From a bacterium (lineage in GTDB: Bacteria; Bacteroidota; Ignavibacteria; Ignavibacteriales; Ignavibacteriaceae), in contig JADJWC010000004.1 of NCBI GenBank assembly GCA_016716565.1, positions 186,001 through 250,000 of the forward strand: a stretch of DNA of 64,000 bases, in the 5' to 3' direction. A program made the translations under genes and the position numbers. Positions 53,979-62,389 of this stretch are shown piece by piece (the stretch's first letter is position 1; each line of letters opens with the position of its first letter). Below the pieces are notes generated by a model. It saw only the letters and a list, made by a program, of their open reading frames with translations. It was not told the origin of the DNA and made no database searches.

Positions 53979-54491
53979 TTGCTCGAAGAAACAAAAGCTG
54001 AAGCTGAAGGTGTTATGAGGAAAGTGAGAGGACTTAAGTATGATGAAGAAAATGATTTCTCTATAAATCAGCAGGAAGGATTAATGGCTGAATACAATTC
54101 GGTTGTTGGTGTAATACAGATTGCAGGACTAATCATAACCGGTTTATCTCTCTTTGTTGGTGCAATCGGAATTATGAATATTATGTTTGTCTCGGTCCGT
54201 GAAAGAACAAAAGAAATTGGGATACGGAAAGCAATCGGTGCAAAGAAAAGAACCATACTCACTCAATTTTTATTGGAGTCGTCAGCTATCTGTTTACTTG
54301 GTGGCATAGCAGGACTGATCGCCGCAATCCTGGGAAGCATGGCTTTGAATCAATATTTTCCCACATCAGTTCAAGTTGATGCTGTGATAATCGCAATCGG
54401 TGTGTCAGCTATTACTGGAATTCTTTCGGGATTCGCACCGGCTTATCAGGCATCTAAATTAGATCCAGTTGAATCATTGAGGTATGAGTAA
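53979..54491 (+). CDS. MacB-like ABC permease 1, C-terminal fragment (frameshifted gene)
   Basis: The remaining ~190 residues of the first permease (open in this frame from about 53928). It holds the last three membrane helices with the FtsX-type motif 'GAIGIMNIMFVSVRERTKEIGIRKAIGAKK', quoted here only as a family mark in part, and ends 'LDPVESLRYE'. Its stop is directly followed by the ATG of permease 2. Confidence 0.85.
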   Translation: MLEETKAEAEGVMRKVRGLKYDEENDFSINQQEGLMAEYNSVVGVIQIAGLIITGLSLFVGAIGIMNIMFVSVRERTKEIGIRKAIGAKKRTILTQFLLESSAICLLGGIAGLIAAILGSMALNQYFPTSVQVDAVIIAIGVSAITGILSGFAPAYQASKLDPVESLRYE

Positions 54492-55718
54492 ATGAAAATT
54501 AACCAGCTCACCCAAATCGCCGTTCAATCAATCATCAATAACAAGCTTAGAACTTCGCTTACTATTCTTGGTGTTGTAGTTGGAATATTTTCCATTATTG
54601 TTATTATGACCATCATTACAATGCTTCAAAACAGCATTGAAGATGGCTTATCAATGCTGAGCAAAAATACTTTCCAGATACAAAAGCATGAACCAATGCA
54701 GGGTCCGGGTCATAATCGCAGTGACAGGAACAGAAAAGATATTACGATTGATGAAGCTTTACGATTAAGAGAATTACTCACATCTGCACAATACGTTGGT
54801 GCAGAGCAATGGCGGTTTGGAAAAATTGTGAAGTTCGGTAATCTTGAAACAAATCCGAACATTAGTGTTGCCGGTGCCACTGTTGATGCAATGCGTACAA
54901 ACGATTGGAATGTTGATTACGGCAGAGATTTAAGAGAGAATGATGTTGAATACTCCGCAAACGTTTGTCTGCTCGGTCCGGAAGTAGTTGATAAAATATT
55001 TCCTAATCTAAATCCTATAGGGCAAACAGTCAGAGTTGACAACCAGCCTCTAAAAGTCATCGGTGTATTACAGGCACAACCAGCAATGTTCGGAGAAAGC
55101 AGAGACAACTACATTGTTATGCCTATAACTACCTGGCAGTCAATTTATGGTAAATATAGGGGAAGTGTAAACATCACCGTTACCGCACCAAGTAAGGAAA
55201 CTTACAACGATGTTATCGAGGCAGCTATCGGTCATTTTAGAAAGATTAGAAAAGTACCTGTAGGTGAACCTGATGATTTTTACATTTTCAGCAATGAATC
55301 AATGATAACACAGGTTAATACTATTACCGGCCCGATTAAGATTGGTGCACTGGCTGTTTCACTTGTTGCATTGATTGCCGCCGGAGTTGGAATTATGAAT
55401 ATTATGCTAGTATCAGTAACTGAACGTACAAAAGAAATTGGAATACGGAAAGCAATCGGTGCAAGGAAGTCAAGCATACTTATACAATTCCTGATTGAAG
55501 CAGTAATACTTTGCGTTGTGGGAGGAATTGCGGGTATTGCATTTGGTATCGGTGTCGGAAATTTTGCGGGAAGTTTTCTTACTGCACAAATGGCAATTCC
55601 ATACGATTGGGTCGTCATCGGGATAACCATGTGTGTAATAGTCGGACTTATCTTCGGAACATACCCGGCATATAAAGCCGCTAATCTTGATCCGATTGAA
55701 GCGCTGAGATACGAGTGA
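54492..55718 (+). CDS. MacB-like ABC permease 2
   Basis: A 408-residue FtsX/MacB-type permease. The N-terminal helix is 'TSLTILGVVVGIFSIIVIMT', the periplasmic core follows (~45-275), and three C-terminal helices carry 'GVGIMNIMLVSVTERTKEIG' and end 'LDPIEALRYE'. It is close to permease 3 throughout ('TMLQNSIEDGLSMLSKNTFQIQK' against the same words with small changes), a tandem duplication. MacB-type pumps move substrates from the periplasm through the adaptor and TolC channel. The ATG follows the permease 1 stop with no gap. Confidence 0.93.
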   Translation: MKINQLTQIAVQSIINNKLRTSLTILGVVVGIFSIIVIMTIITMLQNSIEDGLSMLSKNTFQIQKHEPMQGPGHNRSDRNRKDITIDEALRLRELLTSAQYVGAEQWRFGKIVKFGNLETNPNISVAGATVDAMRTNDWNVDYGRDLRENDVEYSANVCLLGPEVVDKIFPNLNPIGQTVRVDNQPLKVIGVLQAQPAMFGESRDNYIVMPITTWQSIYGKYRGSVNITVTAPSKETYNDVIEAAIGHFRKIRKVPVGEPDDFYIFSNESMITQVNTITGPIKIGALAVSLVALIAAGVGIMNIMLVSVTERTKEIGIRKAIGARKSSILIQFLIEAVILCVVGGIAGIAFGIGVGNFAGSFLTAQMAIPYDWVVIGITMCVIVGLIFGTYPAYKAANLDPIEALRYE

Positions 55719-55741
55719 CCTCATTCCCTCGGAGTTTTCTC

Positions 55742-55783
55742 AAAAGGTTCTCTCGATACATTTCATTACTCGAGAACCTTTTT
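55742..55783 (+). terminator. Intrinsic terminator between permeases 2 and 3
   Basis: An 11-base stem (aaaaggttctc / gagaacctttt) with a ~19-base loop runs into T5. A second short palindrome (ttttctgatgatatcagaaaa) follows at about 55803-55823. Permease 3 may thus be expressed partly on its own. Confidence 0.75.
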
Positions 55784-55944
55784 CGTGATTGGTTTTCGAG
55801 TTTTTTCTGATGATATCAGAAAAAGTATCGAGAAAACATTAGTTGTGCTACAACTTCATAAAAGGCAGAGGTTAATTTGTCCTTAAATATTATTTTGCAT
55901 TAGAAATAAATTTAAATTAATCAGATTTCTATTTCGGGGAAATA

Positions 55945-57177
55945 ATGCGCTTCAGTCAGCTTTTCTTTCTTGCACTCCAATCACTTAAAACTAATCGTCT
56001 GCGAACTCTCCTTACTGTTCTTGGAGTTGTTGTTGGAATATTTTCAATAATTGTTGTGATGACAATCGTTACGATGCTTCAGAATACTATCAGTGAGGGT
56101 TTTCAATTCCTCAGTAAAAATACTTTTCAAATACAGAAATGGCCTCCAATCCAGACAGGTGGTCACGAAGAACATCAAAAGTACAGGAATAGAAAAGACA
56201 TAACATTGGAAGAATTTTATCGTTTTGAAGAAATGATGAAAGACGCAAAGACTGTTGGTGCTTACCAGGGTGTCGGAGGGAAGATTATTAAGTACGGAAA
56301 CAGGGAGACTAACCCAAATACCTACGTTGTTGGAGTAACTGAAGGAGTTTATGCTTCACTCAATCTTGAAATCGAAGACGGACGGGAATTCAGAAGCAAC
56401 GAGATTGAATATTCAACAAATGTTTGTGTGCTTGGAAATTTTGTCGTTGAAAAACTTCTTTATGATATGGAGCCGGTTGGACAGATAATCAAACTCGACG
56501 GATATCCATTGAGAGTTATCGGTACGCTGAAGAAAAAACCAGATTTCTTCGGGCAGACAGTAGATAATTATGTTGTCCTTCCAATTACAACATTCCAGAC
56601 AATTTATGGAAAGAGAGCCGAGACTGTTGATATTACTGTAATGGCAAACAGCCAGGAAGATTATCAACGCACAATTGAATCTGCAATCGGCTATATGAGG
56701 ATGGTACGAAAGATTGGACCAAACGAAGAGAATGATTTTGAAGTTTTCAGTAATGAGTCGCTCATCGGTCAGGTGAATGACATAACCGGACCGATTAAAA
56801 TTGGTGCACTTGCAGTTTCTCTTGTTGCATTAATTGCCGCTGGTGTTGGTATAATGAATATTATGCTTGTCTCTGTTACAGAACGAACGCGTGAAATAGG
56901 TATAAGAAAAGCAATCGGTGCGAGGAATTCAAGCATACTGATACAATTTTTAATTGAAGCGATAATACTTTGTCTTATTGGAGGAATAATCGGAATTGCA
57001 ATAGGTATCGGAGTCGGTAATTTTTTTGGTGGCTTCCTAAATGCAGAAATGGCAATTCCTTATGACTGGGTAGTAATCGGTATTTCAATGTGTGTAGTTG
57101 TAGGACTTATCTTCGGAACTTATCCCGCTTACAAAGCCGCTAACCTTGATCCTATTGAAGCGTTGAGGTATGAGTAA
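55945..57177 (+). CDS. MacB-like ABC permease 3
   Basis: A 410-residue permease of the same layout as permease 2: first helix 'RTLLTVLGVVVGIFSIIVVMT', periplasmic core, 'GVGIMNIMLVSVTERTREIG' and the end 'LDPIEALRYE'. The C-terminal third is almost identical to permease 2, with more change in the periplasmic core, which is the part that contacts adaptor and substrate. It is separated from permease 2 by 226 bases with a terminator-like hairpin. Confidence 0.93.
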   Translation: MRFSQLFFLALQSLKTNRLRTLLTVLGVVVGIFSIIVVMTIVTMLQNTISEGFQFLSKNTFQIQKWPPIQTGGHEEHQKYRNRKDITLEEFYRFEEMMKDAKTVGAYQGVGGKIIKYGNRETNPNTYVVGVTEGVYASLNLEIEDGREFRSNEIEYSTNVCVLGNFVVEKLLYDMEPVGQIIKLDGYPLRVIGTLKKKPDFFGQTVDNYVVLPITTFQTIYGKRAETVDITVMANSQEDYQRTIESAIGYMRMVRKIGPNEENDFEVFSNESLIGQVNDITGPIKIGALAVSLVALIAAGVGIMNIMLVSVTERTREIGIRKAIGARNSSILIQFLIEAIILCLIGGIIGIAIGIGVGNFFGGFLNAEMAIPYDWVVIGISMCVVVGLIFGTYPAYKAANLDPIEALRYE

Positions 57178-57188
57178 ATTATAGATTT

Positions 57189-57377
57189 ATATAACGGCGT
57201 TGTGCCTAAGCCGAAGCCCCACACAACAATGTTTAATTAACAATATATAATTAACAATTAGAACAAACTTTTTTAACAGTATAACCTTTACCCAGAAAGA
57301 TTACACGGAGCAACTACTTTTTAAACCGCACAAATGCCAAATGCGAAAATGCTTTCGGCTTGAGGCACGGGTTAGGT
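57189..57377 (-). other. attC-like integron recombination site
   Basis: On the minus strand the region starts with ACCTAAC (matching the R'' consensus RYYYAAC), then CCGT-GCCTCAAGCCGAAAGC. It ends with GCTTCGGCTTAGGC-ACAACGCC-GTTATAT. The two ends pair (GCCTCAAGCCGAAAGC with GCTTCGGCTTAGGC) except for two unpaired bases in the left arm, as extrahelical bases do in attC sites. The Vibrio cholerae repeat has the same words in the same order (TAAC...GCCTCAAG...CTTAGGC...GTTA). The right R' box (GTTATAT) fits GTTRRRY imperfectly, and 189 bases is long for an attC. It lies just after the lipoprotein gene, in the cassette orientation. Confidence 0.6.
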
Positions 57378-57384
57378 TGTTACT

Positions 57385-57804
57385 CTAATTATTTTTTTTA
57401 AGACTGATAACAAAGTTTGACCAATAAGATTCACGTGTATTAGAATTAAAATAAATCGTATCGTTTACGTAACCATTTTTTGAAACTACAATACCTGCAT
57501 CCCATTTTCCAGGTGGTACTGTTGATTGATATTCAAAATATCCAATACTATCACTAAATGTTACAAATCCATATCGTTTAATGTTTTCCCTATTGAATAA
57601 TGAATCTTGAACGTTTGGATCAATCAGAATAAACGCTCCTTCAATACCGTCTGATAAATGGAGCGAATTAAACAGACTATCTGCAACAATGTGCGACTTA
57701 ATAGATCTATCATTAATCACATATCCACGCACTGCTAATAATCCATCGCAACCATAAAAGAAAATTATTAGAATAAATGCTGAAAGAATAAGATATTTTT
57801 TCAT
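57385..57804 (-). CDS. Putative lipoprotein, probable integron cassette gene
   Basis: 139 residues: 'MKKYLILSAFILIIFFYGCDG' is a lipoprotein signal with the lipobox cysteine near residue 19. The rest is beta-rich ('VPPGKWDAGIVVSKNGYVND'), reminiscent of a carboxypeptidase-regulatory-like fold, with no catalytic motif. The ATG at 57804 is preferred because AGGTGG lies just upstream; a TTG at 57828 would add eight residues. On the minus strand it is preceded by GTTAGGT (57828-57834, a perfect GTTRRRY core) and followed by the attC-like site, so it looks like a ~645-base gene cassette. Confidence 0.7.
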   Translation of the reverse strand: MKKYLILSAFILIIFFYGCDGLLAVRGYVINDRSIKSHIVADSLFNSLHLSDGIEGAFILIDPNVQDSLFNRENIKRYGFVTFSDSIGYFEYQSTVPPGKWDAGIVVSKNGYVNDTIYFNSNTRESYWSNFVISLKKNN

Positions 57805-57836
57805 ATACCACCTACATTTTTTTAGCAACCTAACTA

Positions 57837-58043
57837 TTACTTATACTGCACGGAATTATTAGTTAGAGAACGTAGATATGCGTGCAGTTGCATATCTAAG
57901 TTCCAGTTTCTTTTATTTTTAGCTAAAAAGTAAATATTTGAAAATATGTTGTGCATATATATCATCCTTGTGTTTGCTGGATAATAATCTACTCCATATT
58001 CTCTCTGCAGGATTTCATCGTTCTCCCGTAAACGAAAAACCAT
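57837..58043 (-). CDS. Short doubtful reading frame, possibly a remnant gene
   Basis: A 68-residue frame starting at an ATG (MVFRLRENDEIL) and ending just before the cassette boundary of the lipoprotein gene. It has no recognisable motif and no clear ribosome binding site. An inverted repeat (ctgcacg...cgtgcag) lies within its 3' end, which could be part of a second, degraded recombination site. The ~170 bases between its start and the next gene (58044-58212) show nothing I can name. Confidence 0.25.
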   Translation of the reverse strand: MVFRLRENDEILQREYGVDYYPANTRMIYMHNIFSNIYFLAKNKRNWNLDMQLHAYLRSLTNNSVQYK

Positions 58044-58212
58044 AATTGGCAAGTTGTATTAATAGTTGCACCTCAAACTTAGGTCTTGCCTGTTCTAAAA
58101 TCAACCATTTTATCAACTCATTTGTAATTACATAATCTCCATACTTTCAATATGGACTTGATAATAGCGCTGCTTAAATTTACATTTCAAAATCAAAATC
58201 CTTGTTTCGCTT

Positions 58213-59952
58213 TTGAAATTAAGCAATCTTCGCATCGTCATATTATTCCTGTTAATCCCTGCTTTACCTGAAGTATTAGCTCAGAATCAGTATAATACTA
58301 TCTCTATCAGCGACACAATCCCGATCAATTTTAATAACCTTTATAATATATCCAGCGTTTCAATTATTCCTTTCTCTGAAAAGATTGAGCTGCGTAACCG
58401 TATTCTCGAAAGATTTACGGATTATAATTTTTCATATTCAGCAGCAACGTTTACTTTGTCCGATACTTTGCCGTATTCAATCTTCGATACTTTGATAATT
58501 ACATACGAAACAATTAAAATCGGTTTGAAGAAGGAGTATAAAAAACGTTCGTTAGTGCTCAAGTACGATGAAAGACGCGGTGATACTCTGCAGGTTGTTC
58601 AGACTGAAGGAGGAGGATTTACCCCGGAAGATATTTTTGGTCCGGGCATGCAGAAAAGTGGAACGTTGATAAGAGGATTCACAGTCGGAACAACAAAGGA
58701 TTTTTCACTCAACAGCGGATTGCGTCTTCAGCTATCCGGAAACTTGACTGAAGACATTGAAATTGTTGCAGCGTTGACTGACCAGAACACTCCCATCCAG
58801 CCGGAAGGAAACACTGAACGGCTTGAGGAAGTTGACAATGTATTCATCCAGATAAAACATCAGAATGCTACAGGAACTTTTGGTGATTATACTTTAACAA
58901 ACCGGAATGGTGAGTTTGGTGTTATCAACCGTAAGCTTCAGGGGTTGATGGGAACTGTGAACTTCAATCCGCACCAGGGTTATGTTGCAGTTGCGGGACA
59001 GCGTGGAAAATTCAATTCAATTAATTTCAACGGAACAGATGAAGTCCAGGGTCCTTATAACCTGACTGGTTTGAGTGGAGAGAAAGATATTGTCGTACTC
59101 GCCGGAACTGAGAGAGTTTACCTGGATGGAATTGAAATGGTTCGCGGTGAAAATAACGATTACATAATCGAATACTCGAACGCAACAATAACTTTCACTC
59201 CCAAAAGATTAATTACAAATGCCAGCAGGATTGCAGTCGATTTTGAATACACTGACCGGAAATATTCCAGGAATTTTTTCGGTACAGGCGGACAATCGTT
59301 ATTCATAAATGATGAAATGAAAATTGCATTCCAGTATTTGCAGGAAGGCGATGACCAGGATGCCCCAATCGATTTTGCTTTGTCCGAAGAAGACAAACAA
59401 ATACTTGAGCAGGCAGGTGATGATCCTCTTAATGCAGTGAAGTCCGGAGTATCAATAGCAGCATTGGATTCACTAGGAATTAGAAGAGGCATTTACCAGG
59501 CAGTTGACACTCTGATAAATAATGAATTGTTTACTTACTACTTGTATAACCCGGGAGATACTCTTTCTGTATACAATGTTTCATTCAGTTATGTCGGTGA
59601 AGGAAACGGTGATTATATTCGTGAAGCACTTGGACAGTTTCGCTTCGTTGGAATTAAGCAGGGAGGTTATTTACCTGTAATCTTTCTTCCGCTTCCACAG
59701 TTAAAGCAGTTGGGAAATTTAACCACATCAATTGCACCTTTGGAAAATGTTCAGCTTGATATGGAATATGCGGGAAGTCTCTGGGACAAAAACAGGTTTT
59801 CAAATCTTGATGACGGAGATAATTATGGTTACGCGGCAAATGTTTCTCTAAAAGTTCTTCCATCGAATATAAGTCTCGGTTCGCTTAATCTTGGCAAGGC
59901 AGGATTTTTCCTACAAAGAAAGATTCATCAACAAAAAATTTACTTCAACTGA
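58213..59952 (+). CDS. Large outer-membrane protein of unknown function, N-terminal part (frameshifted gene)
   Basis: About 560 reliable residues: a signal peptide (ending PEVLAQ), a beta-rich region, then 'SGTLIRGFTVGTTKDFSLNSG' and 'LTEDIEIVAALTDQNTPIQPEG', strand-rich and typical of big surface proteins in this lineage. The start is a TTG at 58213 with no strong ribosome binding site. The last ~20 residues (FFLQRKIHQQKIYFN) are out of frame: removing one base near 59897-59900 (GG after AA) joins 'SLNLGKQDFSYKERF' to the next frame. The combined protein is about 1,160 residues. I do not recognise a named family. Confidence 0.75.
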   Translation: MKLSNLRIVILFLLIPALPEVLAQNQYNTISISDTIPINFNNLYNISSVSIIPFSEKIELRNRILERFTDYNFSYSAATFTLSDTLPYSIFDTLIITYETIKIGLKKEYKKRSLVLKYDERRGDTLQVVQTEGGGFTPEDIFGPGMQKSGTLIRGFTVGTTKDFSLNSGLRLQLSGNLTEDIEIVAALTDQNTPIQPEGNTERLEEVDNVFIQIKHQNATGTFGDYTLTNRNGEFGVINRKLQGLMGTVNFNPHQGYVAVAGQRGKFNSINFNGTDEVQGPYNLTGLSGEKDIVVLAGTERVYLDGIEMVRGENNDYIIEYSNATITFTPKRLITNASRIAVDFEYTDRKYSRNFFGTGGQSLFINDEMKIAFQYLQEGDDQDAPIDFALSEEDKQILEQAGDDPLNAVKSGVSIAALDSLGIRRGIYQAVDTLINNELFTYYLYNPGDTLSVYNVSFSYVGEGNGDYIREALGQFRFVGIKQGGYLPVIFLPLPQLKQLGNLTTSIAPLENVQLDMEYAGSLWDKNRFSNLDDGDNYGYAANVSLKVLPSNISLGSLNLGKAGFFLQRKIHQQKIYFN

Positions 59953-61693
59953 CAGGTTCAACGAAGTTGAGTTTGACCGGATATACAACACTTCAGGTTC
60001 ATCGACACAGGAAGATGAGCAATTTAGAGAAGCTCGTTTAAATCTCATTCCGATTGAGCAGTTGAGCATCACTTCATTGGCAGGATTTCTGAAAAGAGGA
60101 GATTTGTTTCAGTCAAACAGATATAACAATGCAATCAGGTTTTTTGACCAAACCACATACAACATTTTCTATAATCTCGACTATGTTGACACAAAAAATC
60201 AAAATAACACAACTGATTGGTGGCGTCACGCAGGTGATGCTCATTATATTTTCTGGAATCTGATAAAACCGGGATTCAATTATCTCGCTGAAAACAAAAA
60301 AGGTTATGGAGCAAACAAAGATTCACTGATTGCTGGAAGTCTTGAGTATTATGAACTGAATCCATATCTGCAGCTTCTTGAGATTGAGGGATTCAGCTTC
60401 ACAGCAAAATATTCGCGTCGTGATGATTATTTACCTCTGGCTGGAAATATGGCAAAAGAATCAATTGCGCGAGCACAGATTTACGATCTCGCTTACAGAG
60501 GAATTGAGGAAGTATCAACAACTTTAAATCTGACGATCAGGAATAAAAATTATTCAGAGACTTACAAGCAATTTGGTTATCTGGATACGGAACAACTGCT
60601 TGTCAGATCACAATCGAAGTTTGCTTTTTGGGAAAATATCCTCAACGGAGATCTTTACTATGAAGTGTCAACGGAAAAGCAAGCCAGGCTCGAAAAAATA
60701 TTTGTGCGTGTGGAGCAGGGAACAGGTAATTATAAATTCCTCGGTGATTTGAATAATAATGGAATAGCCGATGATACTGAATTTGAACCAACACTTTTTG
60801 ATGGTGATTATGTACTCATTACGTTTCCAACTGATGAACTTTTTCCTGTCATAAATCTGAAGACAAATACACGATGGAAAATTCAATACGCTGATATATT
60901 TGATAAGAATACTTTTATCGGTACAGTTCTCGAACCGCTATCTACTGAAACATCATGGAGAATTGAAGAGATTACCCGTGAGGAAGACCTTTCAAAAATC
61001 TATTTGCTTCAGCTTAATTTTTTTCAGCAGGAAGGCGTTACGATTCGTGGAGCAAACTTTTTTCAGCAGGATATTTTTATAAATGAAAACAGGCAGGATC
61101 TTTCTTTCAGATTCAGGTATTCGCAGAGATTAGCAATGAGTGAGTTTAATACCGGTGTTGAGAACGGTTACAACAGGGAAAGGAGTTTAAGGATCAGGTT
61201 TAAAATGATCAAAGAAGTCAGCAATCAAACTGATTTTGTTAATTTGACTGACGACGTTTCGGCACCTGAGCCGTCAACAAGAAACAGGCAGATATTGGAC
61301 AATAATATCACAACAGATTTTTCATATCGACCGGTTGGAAATGTTGAAGTGGGCTTTAAAATTAAAGTCGGAAAAAGCGAAGATAATTTTCCTGAATCGC
61401 CGACGGTAATTGATTTGAATTCACAGCTTGGCAGATTTAATCTTTCTTTTGCACAAACAGGAAGATTAAGAATTGAAATTGAAAGAACCGAGTTGATAGT
61501 AAATACATTGGAAAATATAATTCCCTATGAGATGCTTAATGGAAATCAGATAGGGAAGAATTATTATTGGCGTTTGAATTTTGATTACAGGATTGCATCG
61601 TTCTTGCAAACTACAGTCGGTTATGACGGAAGATTGCAGGGTGAAAGCAGAGTTGTTCACACAGCAAGAGCTGAAGCGAGAGCGTATTTCTGA
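59891..61693 (+). CDS. Large outer-membrane protein of unknown function, C-terminal part (frameshifted gene)
   Basis: The continuation, about 600 residues rich in alternating hydrophobic/polar strands, for example 'FRFRYSQRLAMSEF' and 'YWRLNFDYRIASFLQTTVGYDG'. It ends in an aromatic residue ('ARAEARAYF'), the usual close of an outer-membrane beta-barrel. A calcium-site-like 'DLNNNGIADDTEFEP' segment near residue 295 resembles EF-hand/dockerin-type loops. The first codons of this frame overlap the end of the preceding part because of the one-base break. Confidence 0.75.
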   Translation: MARQDFSYKERFINKKFTSTDRFNEVEFDRIYNTSGSSTQEDEQFREARLNLIPIEQLSITSLAGFLKRGDLFQSNRYNNAIRFFDQTTYNIFYNLDYVDTKNQNNTTDWWRHAGDAHYIFWNLIKPGFNYLAENKKGYGANKDSLIAGSLEYYELNPYLQLLEIEGFSFTAKYSRRDDYLPLAGNMAKESIARAQIYDLAYRGIEEVSTTLNLTIRNKNYSETYKQFGYLDTEQLLVRSQSKFAFWENILNGDLYYEVSTEKQARLEKIFVRVEQGTGNYKFLGDLNNNGIADDTEFEPTLFDGDYVLITFPTDELFPVINLKTNTRWKIQYADIFDKNTFIGTVLEPLSTETSWRIEEITREEDLSKIYLLQLNFFQQEGVTIRGANFFQQDIFINENRQDLSFRFRYSQRLAMSEFNTGVENGYNRERSLRIRFKMIKEVSNQTDFVNLTDDVSAPEPSTRNRQILDNNITTDFSYRPVGNVEVGFKIKVGKSEDNFPESPTVIDLNSQLGRFNLSFAQTGRLRIEIERTELIVNTLENIIPYEMLNGNQIGKNYYWRLNFDYRIASFLQTTVGYDGRLQGESRVVHTARAEARAYF

Positions 61694-61838
61694 GCCCAAG
61701 TAATACCGATTGTTTGATTGGTTGATTGGCTGAATGAGTGAGTAAAAATTGATTTGTTCAATCTATTCAATCAATCATTCAATCTTAATTTGAAGACGTT
61801 AATAAATAATTTAGAAAATTGTTTTCAAAGGAATAATT

Positions 61839-62300
61839 ATGAATATAGTATCGACATTGATTGAAGCACATATTTTCAAAACTACAGGAAGTAAAATTGA
61901 ATTTCTCCTCCTGAAAAGATCTGAAGGGCAGCCTTATCCCGGTTTGTGGCAAATGGTAACTGGCAAAATAAAACAAAATGAAAAAGCTTATCAGACTGCG
62001 TTGAGAGAAATTAAGGAAGAAACAGGATTGGTTCCTGTTCAGCTTTGGGTTGCACCAACAGTAAATTCTTTCTACGAACCGAAAGATGAATACATCTGTC
62101 TGCTTCCCGTGTTCGCAGCGAGAGTTGAAGCGGATGAAATTAAATTGAGTAAAGAACACACAGAATATCAATGGGTTGATAAATCGACAGCACAGAGATT
62201 TCTTGCGTGGGAAGGTCAGCGTAAAGCGGTGCAGATAATTGAAGATTATTTTCTGAACGAAAAAAGTTTCTTCCACTTTGTTGAAATTAAAATTGAGTGA
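61839..62300 (+). CDS. Nudix hydrolase
   Basis: A 153-residue protein with a perfect Nudix box G-x5-E-x7-REUxEExGU ('GKIKQNEKAYQTALREIKEE' and then TGL) near residue 47. The N-terminus 'IEAHIFKTTGSKIEFLLLKRS' and 'PGLWQMVTG' resemble dihydroneopterin triphosphate/dATP pyrophosphohydrolase-type members (NudB), but the substrate is not certain. Upstream, 61715-61785 holds imperfect repeats of 'attgattgg/caatcaat' type without a gene. The minus-strand frame over this gene is a shadow. Confidence 0.9.
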   Translation: MNIVSTLIEAHIFKTTGSKIEFLLLKRSEGQPYPGLWQMVTGKIKQNEKAYQTALREIKEETGLVPVQLWVAPTVNSFYEPKDEYICLLPVFAARVEADEIKLSKEHTEYQWVDKSTAQRFLAWEGQRKAVQIIEDYFLNEKSFFHFVEIKIE

Positions 62301-62389
62301 CTAACTTGCATTTGTACTCCTCCAATTATGTATTAAAACATCAATTGATTAATTTTCGCATCATTTCATAATAAAATTTAAGGATTGCT

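Noticed and set aside
58100..58212. Possible small RNA or promoter before the large outer-membrane protein gene
   Set aside because: AT-rich sequence with no clear hairpin, conserved box or start signal to support a call.
61785..62276. 163-codon minus-strand frame
   Set aside because: Shadow of the Nudix gene, which has a perfect Nudix box on the plus strand.
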